Assembly (NCBI GenBank): GCA_903881065.1
Contig: CAIRRW010000132.1
Coordinates: 1 to 5,752, forward strand
Reading direction: 5' to 3'
DNA from: an uncultured Bacteroidota bacterium
GTDB taxonomy: Bacteria; Bacteroidota; Bacteroidia; 2-12-FULL-35-15
Length of the DNA: 5,752 bases
Shown here: positions 1 through 5,082 of the stretch, one piece after another
Layout of the letters: each line of letters begins with the position of its first letter
Numbering within the stretch: the stretch's first letter is position 1
Program-made: the position numbers and the translations under genes
Notes under the pieces: generated by a model
What the model was told of the DNA's origin: nothing
Databases searched by the model: none
The model's input: the letters and a program-made list of their open reading frames with translations, nothing else

Positions 1-1590
1 CGAAGCAGTGGCTGTGTTAACCCCAGTAGAAGTTGCTCCCGCTGACCAGGTAAACGAAGTTGCCGTATTGGCTGTAAGTGTGGCTCCCTGTCCAGCACAA
101 ATAGTTGGTGAATTTACTGTTACTAATGGTAATGGATTAACTGTTAGTGTATACGTTACTGGTGTTCCAACGCAGCCATTTAGTGTAGGAGTAATTGTAA
201 TTGTTGATGTAATTGCTGATGCAGTAGCATTGGTAGCGGTAAATGAAGGCCTATTGCCAATGCCACTAGCTGCTAACCCTATTGCAGTATTTGAATTTGC
301 CCAAGCAAAAGTAGCTCCTGTAGGCGAACTTACAAAAGCATCAGCAGGAACTACCGCAGCAGGACATACCGTAACATTCGCAGGTACTGTCATAGTAGGA
401 ATAGGTTTGACCAAAACACTTCCTGAACCTGTACTTGTGCAACCTGCAGCAGTTTGAGCTGTTAATGAAATTAAATAAGTGCCTGGAGTGGGATAACTGT
501 GAGCAGGCGGACTAGCAACAACAGAAGTTGTTCCGTCGCCAAAAGTCCAGGCATACGTATTACCGGTAGGAACACTTGTATTTGTAAAAGTTGCAGTTTC
601 CGAGCCACAGGATGTACTTGGTGTAACTGTAAAGTTTGCTGTTGGGGCCATCTGAAAAGTACTACCTGTCCAATTAAAATTAAAACCTGTGGTTGAGGCA
701 CTAAATCCATCAATAACCAAAAGATACGTTTGACCTGCCACAACTGTAACTGACGGGCAAATTTCCCTATTAACATTTCCTCCACCACTATTAATTGGGC
801 AAGCTGTGGCAGAAGCCGGGGACATTCCTATTGGAGCTCCTACACCAAAAGCATAATGATAATTACAAGCTGTCAACGTACCCGGACAGCCTGCTGTAAT
901 ATTGTACATCGCCCAATCATACTCTACAGCCCCAAGTGGTGTTGCAAGCCAGGCACAAGTTCCTGTAGCACCTACCGTAAACTGATAAAACATTGGTCGT
1001 TGAAGACTTACTAAAAAACAAGGAGGTTGAAGCCCATTTGTATTAGCCGGCAATGGGTTAACTGTAAAACTATTCAGATTGCATAACGGAGTAGCTGTCG
1101 CACAAGAACTGCCTGGAGCCGGAGGAGGTGTAATAGAAGTAATACAAACTGAAAATGTACCGTCTGTACCATTCGTGGCAATATTTACTAATATTTGAGC
1201 ACCTGGAGTATAAGTATAAGTAACTGTTGCCGCTCCAGCATTTGTGGCACTTGCGTTACAAACATTATATGCACCTGAGGCACAGTTAGTATTTGAAATT
1301 GAAACGGCTATCTGATGAGCCGGAGTTCCACCATTTGGAGTAACGACAACGGTATTTTGTGAACCAGTAGCAATAAAAGTAAACCACACATCATGGTCGT
1401 TTGAACCTGTAGTTTGGCAATTAAATAATGTTAAATCACTTGTAGCATTTACGTTAGTAGAGTTGATACAAATATTACCTGATGAAGGAATGGTAATTAC
1501 TTGTGGCGTCGAGCAATTATCATTTGCCGGCGCTTGTCCAAAAGCAAATTTTATCAGAATTAGTGAAAGTATGGTAAGTAGTTTTTTCAT
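1..1590 (-). CDS. Secreted PKD-domain surface protein, C-terminus cut off by the window edge
   Basis: My translation of the minus strand is open from the ATG at 1590 to the left edge: 530 codons, no stop. Residues 1-18 form a signal peptide (MKK, hydrophobic core, cleavage near AFG|Q). The region about 23-150 has a DVWFTF strand (67-72) like Bacteroidota pre-peptidase-C-like beta modules. Residues about 160-310 form a second Cys-rich module with EYDWAMYN (223-230) and Cys235/Cys242. Residues 315-396 are a canonical PKD domain, with WTFGDG at 348-353 and HSYPTPGTY at 364-372. A PKD-like/Ig-like module follows at about 399-487, and another begins near 489. Composition is rich in Thr, Ser, Ala, Asn and Cys. 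Such proteins are usually large exported adhesins or gliding-associated proteins with a C-terminal type IX sorting domain; that end is not visible, so the export route is inferred. The start lies 30 bp after the preceding gene's stop, suggesting co-transcription. The exact ligand or role cannot be told. Confidence 0.9.
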   Translation of the reverse strand, partial: MKKLLTILSLILIKFAFGQAPANDNCSTPQVITIPSSGNICINSTNVNATSDLTLFNCQTTGSNDHDVWFTFIATGSQNTVVVTPNGGTPAHQIAVSISNTNCASGAYNVCNASATNAGAATVTYTYTPGAQILVNIATNGTDGTFSVCITSITPPPAPGSSCATATPLCNLNSFTVNPLPANTNGLQPPCFLVSLQRPMFYQFTVGATGTCAWLATPLGAVEYDWAMYNITAGCPGTLTACNYHYAFGVGAPIGMSPASATACPINSGGGNVNREICPSVTVVAGQTYLLVIDGFSASTTGFNFNWTGSTFQMAPTANFTVTPSTSCGSETATFTNTSVPTGNTYAWTFGDGTTSVVASPPAHSYPTPGTYLISLTAQTAAGCTSTGSGSVLVKPIPTMTVPANVTVCPAAVVPADAFVSSPTGATFAWANSNTAIGLAASGIGNRPSFTATNATASAITSTITITPTLNGCVGTPVTYTLTVNPLPLVTVNSPTICAGQGATLTANTATSFTWSAGATSTGVNTATAS

Positions 1591-1620
1591 TTCAGGGTAA
1601 TATGCTATTTTGTAAATTCA

Positions 1621-1932
1621 TTACTCGCTAATGTATCCAATTTTGTCCAATGGTTTAAAATCTGGCTTATTAATTTCGGACAGAGGAAATATCATTAACC
1701 TTACTATTGACCCAAGTGGAATATATTTCACTTTTGTAGCATCCCTGTTTTCAAGTACAATCTTATTCAAATTGACAGGCATTAAGGGTTGCGAACGCGA
1801 ATTAATAACCTGAATTTGGTAAGTTCCATCAATGGTATAACACTTGTTAAGTGTTGTATCCGCCTTTATTTGAGCCTTTACAACTGAATGACAGATGAGT
1901 GAAAGTAAAATAATAAGTACAATTTGTTTCAT
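1621..1932 (-). CDS. Small exported protein of unknown function
   Basis: The frame encodes 103 residues from the ATG at 1932. It could be extended to an ATG at 1983 (120 residues), but the internal start is preferred because it puts a clean signal peptide at the N-terminus: MKQ, hydrophobic core at about 4-13, then VVKA|Q at 17-21. Cys14 is not in a proper lipobox (the residue before it is Ile), so signal peptidase I processing is more likely than a lipoprotein. The mature part is about 83 residues with one Cys (near residue 31). It alternates hydrophobic and polar residues (YQIQVINS, LNKIVLEN, IVRLMIFPL), consistent with a small beta-rich fold. No family is recognised. It ends 30 bp before the PKD-protein start on the same strand, so it may be co-expressed with it. 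No good promoter or Shine-Dalgarno sequence was seen in the 150 bp upstream. Confidence 0.72.
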   Translation of the reverse strand: MKQIVLIILLSLICHSVVKAQIKADTTLNKCYTIDGTYQIQVINSRSQPLMPVNLNKIVLENRDATKVKYIPLGSIVRLMIFPLSEINKPDFKPLDKIGYISE

Positions 1933-2083
1933 AAGTTGATAGATAATATTTAATGTTTTTTTAAACCATTTTATGTCTAACATCTAAATGATGCTTTTTA
2001 TAGTGAAATGGTTGCATGGTTTTTATAAATAAATTTTACGATCCAAAAAGCGTTTGTTTCTATTTAAAATATTGAGAAAGGAA
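1933..2083. other. Short intergenic region between PPK2 and the small exported protein
   Basis: This AT-rich gap holds a direct repeat TTTTTATA at 1995-2002 and 2020-2027, 25 bp apart, and a doubled ATGGTT/ATGGTT motif between them. No TAnnTTTG promoter and no hairpin terminator for PPK2 were found, so whether PPK2 transcription runs into the downstream genes is undetermined. Confidence 0.4.
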
Positions 2084-2827
2084 CTATTTTTTTAATCCTG
2101 GGAATTTCATTTTGAAGTCTTCCAAAATTTTCACAATTTTTGTCGCAATTATGTATTCTTTGAACCAATTTTGGTCGGAAGGAATAATATGCCAATTGGA
2201 ATATTTAGAACAATTATCGAATACAGTTTCGTATGCTTTCATATATTCACTCCAAAACTCACGTTCTTTTAAATCATTCTCATTGTATTTCCACATTTTG
2301 GTTTTATCGCTCATCCTTTCCTCCAACCTCATCAATTGCTCTTCTTTCGAAACGTGCAAATAAAATTTAACAATTGTGGTACCGCTGTCTGTTAATAATT
2401 TTTCGAAATTATTAATATGTTCAAACCTTTGTTTTATAATATCGTCGGATACCCAGTTATGTACCTTCTGTATCAACACATCCTCATAGTGTGAACGGTT
2501 GAAAATATGTATCATTCCTTTTTCGGGAGCCTCGTGATGGATTCGCCAAAGAAAATCATGTTTCATCTCAAGGGGAGAAGGAGCTTTAAAAGCAAATACG
2601 CGACATCCCATTGGGTTTACCGTTTCAAATACATTGCGCACCACACCATCCTTGCCCGAGCCATCCATGCCTTGAATTATTACAAGAAGCGAATGTTTAC
2701 TTTCTGCAAATAGAAGGTTTTGTAACTCCTCCAGTCTTATTTTTAATTTTATCAGCTCTTTTTTGGTTTGTTCCTTATTTAGTTTATGAGGAGCTAACGT
2801 GCTTATCTTACTGAGTTTTCCTTTCAT
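2084..2827 (-). CDS. ppk2: Polyphosphate:nucleotide phosphotransferase, PPK2 family (probably class III)
   Basis: This 247-residue cytoplasmic kinase belongs to the single-domain PPK2 family, which moves phosphate between polyphosphate and nucleotides. Visible motifs are the Walker A loop GMDGSGKDG (53-61), the Walker B-type segment IFNRSHYEDVL (108-118), and the Arg/Lys-rich lid around RLEERMSDKTKMWK (167-180) followed by an LKERE stretch (186-190). FNRSHYEDV, rather than the FDRSWYNRA form of class I, points to the PPK2-related group whose studied members (class III, including a Cytophaga enzyme) phosphorylate AMP and ADP. The class is an inference from this motif. It is slightly shorter than the roughly 260-300 residues usual for the group, mostly at the N-terminus, but every catalytic motif is intact. 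The ATG at 2827 sits just downstream of a Bacteroidota-type promoter and after the terminator of the zinc-ribbon gene, so it is probably transcribed on its own. No terminator was seen downstream. Confidence 0.95.
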   Translation of the reverse strand: MKGKLSKISTLAPHKLNKEQTKKELIKLKIRLEELQNLLFAESKHSLLVIIQGMDGSGKDGVVRNVFETVNPMGCRVFAFKAPSPLEMKHDFLWRIHHEAPEKGMIHIFNRSHYEDVLIQKVHNWVSDDIIKQRFEHINNFEKLLTDSGTTIVKFYLHVSKEEQLMRLEERMSDKTKMWKYNENDLKEREFWSEYMKAYETVFDNCSKYSNWHIIPSDQNWFKEYIIATKIVKILEDFKMKFPGLKK

Positions 2828-2844
2828 CGTGTATTATATTTCTT

Positions 2845-2875
2845 CAAAAGTAGTACTTATTTAAGTTTATTCAAA
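2845..2875 (-). promoter_or_regulatory. Bacteroidota-type promoter for the PPK2 gene
   Basis: On the minus strand a TTTG (2875-2872) is followed after exactly 19 bp by TACTTTTG (2852-2845). This matches the -33 TTTG and -7 TAnnTTTG elements known for the Bacteroidota primary sigma factor. The -7 element ends 17 bp before the PPK2 start codon, so the leader would be very short. The -33 element lies inside the T-rich tail of the upstream terminator. Confidence 0.65.
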
Positions 2876-2903
2876 TAAAAAGCCCTGCTAAATGCAAGGC
2901 TTT
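2870..2903 (-). terminator. Intrinsic terminator of the zinc-ribbon gene
   Basis: Read on the minus strand, AAAGCCTTGC (2903-2894) and GCAGGGCTTT (2888-2879) form a 10-bp stem with a single G-U wobble and a five-base ATTTA loop. A T-rich tract TTTTTATTT follows directly (including the last stem bases). The hairpin begins 5 bp after the stop codon of the 2909-3112 gene. It is the clearest terminator in the window and separates that gene from PPK2. Confidence 0.88.
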
Positions 2904-2908
2904 ACTGT

Positions 2909-3112
2909 TTATTCCATCCCTGGCTTTGTAAGCATGACATAATTGCCACATTCGGGACAAAAAAGAAAATATTCAGCCATATCCTTTTTCGCCACAAAGC
3001 CCAATTTTATATCATTAGGCAAACTTTCAAAATCCATCACCTTCCTTGGCGCATGGCATTTTACACAATGATTCATTTGTTCATGAAAAAACTTTTCAAA
3101 ATCCGAGTTCAT
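2909..3112 (-). CDS. Small zinc-ribbon protein of unknown function
   Basis: This is a 67-residue protein with two Cys pairs, C16-VK-C19 and C52-PE-C55 followed by GN. That is the layout of a four-Cys zinc ribbon with a linker of about 32 residues. The second knuckle (FCPECGNYV) is typical of rubredoxin-like or zinc-ribbon turns. There is no signal peptide or membrane segment, so it should be cytoplasmic. The first knuckle reads CVKCH and superficially matches a c-type heme motif, but without export a metal knuckle is more likely. It could bind nucleic acid or a protein partner; no specific function is recognised. Support for a real gene comes from the paired Cys motifs and the strong terminator 5 bp after the stop. 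The gene is monocistronic as far as can be seen. Confidence 0.8.
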   Translation of the reverse strand: MNSDFEKFFHEQMNHCVKCHAPRKVMDFESLPNDIKLGFVAKKDMAEYFLFCPECGNYVMLTKPGME

Positions 3113-3156
3113 ATTCTTTTCCCTATTTCTTAATTTATAAAATGGCTTGCCTTCTT

Positions 3157-3360
3157 TTAATCAGCAAAAATAATCTTAATTCGGTTGGCTTTGAGCTTAG
3201 TTTCATAAAAAAGTCCTGTTGGTGGTCTCTTTGAAGGCATTGTCATAGTTGGAATTGGCGGTAACTATTAATGGCCTGTGACCCAAAGTGCATAATTGTC
3301 GGCCATGAAGGAGGATGTTCCATTGAGTTTTGTTAGTTTTGCTTGTTCTGTTTTTGTCAT
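3157..3360 (-). pseudogene. Remnant of a small gene apparently broken by two frameshifts
   Basis: An ATG at 3360 opens a frame beginning MTKTEQAKLTKLNGTSSF and reaching ALWVTGH, then stops at 3268. The next frame continues without a gap from 3274 (PLIVTANSNYDNAFKETTNR) to a stop at 3203. A third frame, entered at the run of six T's (minus strand, near 3211-3216), continues as FYETKLKANRIKIIFAD to a stop at 3157. Joined, these give roughly 65-70 residues of plausible, mostly polar sequence. The start is preceded by AT-rich DNA. The opening loosely resembles short, uncharacterised Bacteroidota proteins that begin MTK-EQ-KL, but this is from memory. It could be a decayed gene, sequencing error in homopolymers, or chance; the first 30 codons are the best-supported part. 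Confidence 0.35.
3165..3172 (-). promoter_or_regulatory. Possible -7 element upstream of the zinc-ribbon gene
   Basis: The minus strand reads TATTTTTG here, matching TAnnTTTG, 53 bp before the ATG at 3112. No TTTG is present at the expected distance of about 19 bp upstream, and such octamers arise by chance in AT-rich DNA, so the call is weak. Confidence 0.3.
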
Positions 3361-3397
3361 GCTAATTTAATTTATTTATGATTATTAATTGTTAAAA

Positions 3398-3473
3398 GTT
3401 GTCGATGATGAATTGAGTTGTCGACGAGGATATGACCTGTCGATTGAAAAATTGGGTGTCGATGAGCAATGGG
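3398..3473. repeat. Four tandem 19-bp degenerate repeats with a TGTCGA core
   Basis: TGTCGA occurs at 3400, 3419, 3438 and 3457, that is, with an exact 19-bp period four times. The units are 3398-3416, 3417-3435, 3436-3454 and 3455-3473. Units 1 and 2 agree at 15 of 19 positions; all four share TGTCGA at unit positions 3-8 and A at position 14. Because 19 is not a multiple of three, the period is not explained by a protein repeat. The array could be a decayed minisatellite or a set of phased binding sites; no function is assigned. Confidence 0.7.
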
Positions 3474-3476
3474 ATT

Positions 3477-3511
3477 TGCCATAGGACGTTAAATGGGTGC
3501 CATAGGATGTT
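3477..3511. repeat. Two further direct repeats, TGCCATAGGAyGTT, adjoining the 19-bp array
   Basis: TGCCATAGGACGTT (3477-3490) and TGCCATAGGATGTT (3498-3511) are a 14-mer pair with one mismatch, spaced 21 bp. Another TGCCA follows at 3515. Read on the minus strand, TATGGCACCCATTT resembles the neighbouring TCGACACCCAATTT unit. These may therefore be diverged outer units of the same array. Confidence 0.6.
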
Positions 3512-3669
3512 TTTTGCCAAGCTAAGGTCGTTTTGGCAGAACAGACAAATATGGATGAATTGAGGTAAAAATATCCCACTATATAATAAGGCGAGGAAAT
3601 ATGGAGATTTGACAAGATGCATTGTGACATCTAGACTAACTTAGTTGGGCATTTACTGCTTGCAATTAT

Positions 3670-3813
3670 TTATAACTTTATGAAGAACTCAAAACTTGCA
3701 CCTGCGCCGGATTGCAGTGGAAATACTTCGACAAACTCAGCATAGGCTGCAAGAGGGTTCCAATCTTTTTTGGTGGGCAGAATGTTGATTCGCCCAAATG
3801 AAATAAAGTAGTG
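3670..3813 (-). pseudogene. In-frame open stretch after the thiolase stop, possible 3' remnant of another gene
   Basis: Directly after the thiolase TAA (3816-3814) the same frame stays open for 47 codons, then ends in TAA at 3672-3670. The translation looks protein-like: HYFISFGRINILPTKKDW, then NPLAAYAEFVEVFPLQ, then SGAGASFEFFIKL. The aromatic, alternating C-terminus would suit the last strand of an outer-membrane beta-barrel, but that is inference. There is no ATG or plausible start in it, and no homologue is recognised. It may be the tail of a gene deleted up to the thiolase, a readthrough extension of the thiolase, or chance, since a run this short is not rare in AT-rich DNA. Confidence 0.35.
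3726..3740 (-). repeat. REP-like motif CTGAGTTTGTCGAAG
   Basis: The minus strand reads CTGAGTTTGTCGAAG, one base from CTGAGCTTGTCGAAG, a short dispersed sequence that I recall as common between genes in many bacterial genomes including Bacteroidota. Only one arm is present; I found no facing copy that would make a hairpin. It lies inside the 3670-3813 open stretch, where it encodes AEFVE, so it may be coding coincidence. Confidence 0.4.
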
Positions 3814-5073
3814 TTAATAATCGGTATTTTCAAACAAAATAGCAGTTCCTTGTCCGCCACCTATGCAGGCAGAAGCAACACCATATCTCACTTTTCTCGC
3901 TTTCATCTCACGTGAAATAGTTAACGACAACCGTGTACCTGTTGCTCCTAGCGGATGTCCAAGCGCTATTGCACCGCCATTCACGTTGCAGATATTTCTG
4001 TCCAAGCCCAATTCGCGCTCACAGCCTATAAACTGAGCAGCAAATGCTTCATTGATTTCTATTAATCCAATATCGGATAATTTTAAACCTGCCACTTCAA
4101 GCAATAAACGGATGGAAGGCACAGGACCTAATCCCATTACTCTTGGGTCCAAAGCACTTGTCGCAGAAGCAACAATACGAGATAAAGGTTTCAAGCCTTT
4201 CGCTTTCACAAAATCTCCATTTCCAACTACCACAGAAGCCGCACCATCCACAATACCGCTTGAGTTAGCAGCAGTTTGCACACCATCTCTGGCAAATACA
4301 GAAGGTAATTTCGCCATAGCTGCTAAATCAGCAGGACGAACATTTTCGTCAGTTACAAAGTCAACAGTATTTTTAGGAAGATACACTTTGCGAGGATTTA
4401 ATCCTTCTATTTCAAACACAGTTGAATTCATTTTCACCACTTCGTCATCAAAGTATCCACGAGCTTTTGCAGCAATGTATCTGTCAATGGAAAGTTTGGC
4501 AAATGTATTTGCATCGTCTTTTGTGATGCCATGTTTGGTTGCAACATTTTCGGCAGTGCATCCCATTGGTACGGCAGCAGTGTCGTTCAGCGCTTCCCAA
4601 AGCATATCCTGAAAATTAATTTTGCCAAGAGCATATCCATTTCTGTTTCCAAAACTAACAGTTGGCGAAAGTGTCATGTTCTCTGTTCCGCCACACAAAG
4701 CCGAATTAGCCTTTCCTAAAGTAATTTGTTCCGCTCCCGAAATGATTGTTTCAAATCCTGAACCGCAGATGCGCTGCAACATTATTGCAGGGATTTCCTG
4801 TGGAATGCCTGAATACAAAGCAATATGACGAGGGAGAAAATAAGTATCGGCACTACTTTGTCCAATATTTGCATACATCACTTGGTCAATATCATCGCCC
4901 GTAATACCTGATTTCTTTAGTGCTTCGCGAGTTGCATAAATCCCCAAATCGGTTGGCGATACATTCCCTAATGTTCCGCAAAGCTTGCCAAACGGGGTAC
5001 GTGCACCATTTACAAGGTAAATATTATCATAGGTAATTGCTATTCCTTTTTTCTTGTCGTGAAATCCTTTCAT
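3814..5073 (-). CDS. Thiolase (acetyl-CoA C-acetyltransferase / 3-ketoacyl-CoA thiolase)
   Basis: This is a complete 419-residue thiolase, which joins or cleaves acyl-CoA and acetyl-CoA through a Cys-linked acyl intermediate. The nucleophile Cys103 sits in QRICGSGFET. Other motifs are MGCTAEN (170-176), DENVRP (242-247), NSSGIVDGAA (270-279), NEAFAAQ (341-347), GGAIALGHPLGATGTRL with the catalytic His373, and CIGGGQGTAI with Cys403. All catalytic residues are present, so the enzyme should be active. Family members are usually about 390-400 residues; the surplus is a basic N-terminal extension of about 15 residues (MKGFHDKKKG) before the usual first strand (DNIYLVNGARTPFG). No other ATG lies nearer that strand, so the ATG at 5073 is kept. 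It follows the activase stop by 9 bp and is probably co-transcribed with it. Substrate chain length cannot be read from sequence. Context suggests a role in anaerobic CoA-thioester breakdown or chain building. Confidence 0.95.
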   Translation of the reverse strand: MKGFHDKKKGIAITYDNIYLVNGARTPFGKLCGTLGNVSPTDLGIYATREALKKSGITGDDIDQVMYANIGQSSADTYFLPRHIALYSGIPQEIPAIMLQRICGSGFETIISGAEQITLGKANSALCGGTENMTLSPTVSFGNRNGYALGKINFQDMLWEALNDTAAVPMGCTAENVATKHGITKDDANTFAKLSIDRYIAAKARGYFDDEVVKMNSTVFEIEGLNPRKVYLPKNTVDFVTDENVRPADLAAMAKLPSVFARDGVQTAANSSGIVDGAASVVVGNGDFVKAKGLKPLSRIVASATSALDPRVMGLGPVPSIRLLLEVAGLKLSDIGLIEINEAFAAQFIGCERELGLDRNICNVNGGAIALGHPLGATGTRLSLTISREMKARKVRYGVASACIGGGQGTAILFENTDY

Positions 5074-5082
5074 GTTTTTTTA

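Larger units (their letters stand above)
3361..3669. other. Intergenic stretch without a credible gene
   Basis: Apart from the repeat array, I see no supported gene here. Two overlapping minus-strand frames of 76 and 81 codons cross the stretch, but neither has a recognisable domain, signal peptide or ribosome-binding context, and both read straight through the repeats. An imperfect palindrome CTAACTTAG lies near 3637-3645. No intrinsic terminator with a T-run was found for the thiolase operon. Confidence 0.5.

Noticed and set aside
8..457. Plus-strand frame of 149 codons rich in Val and Ala
   Set aside because: It is the antisense of the Thr/Ala/Asn-rich PKD protein, whose minus-strand frame is open for 530 codons with a signal peptide and a clear PKD domain.
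471..788. Minus-strand frame of 105 codons rich in Leu and Gln
   Set aside because: It lies in another frame within the PKD protein gene; its composition is an out-of-frame artefact.
1933..1983. Upstream ATG at 1983 as the start of the small exported protein
   Set aside because: It would bury the signal peptide behind 17 residues; the ATG at 1932 gives a normal signal peptide.
3053..3067. CVKCH as a c-type heme attachment site in the small zinc-ribbon protein
   Set aside because: The protein has no signal peptide and a second Cys pair that fits a zinc ribbon, so heme attachment outside the cytoplasm is unlikely.
3398..3519. CRISPR array
   Set aside because: The period is only 19-21 bp with degenerate units and no unique spacers, unlike CRISPR repeats and spacers, and no cas genes are present.
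3385..3630. Two overlapping minus-strand frames (81 and 76 codons)
   Set aside because: They run through the 19-bp repeat array, show no domain or signal peptide, and compete for the same DNA without evidence favouring either.
3614..3633. Hairpin AGATG/CATCT as a terminator for the thiolase operon
   Set aside because: The stem is only 5 bp with an 8-base loop and no following T-run.
4052..4612. Plus-strand frame of 186 codons
   Set aside because: It is antisense to the thiolase, which carries all catalytic motifs; the plus-strand translation has no recognisable domain.
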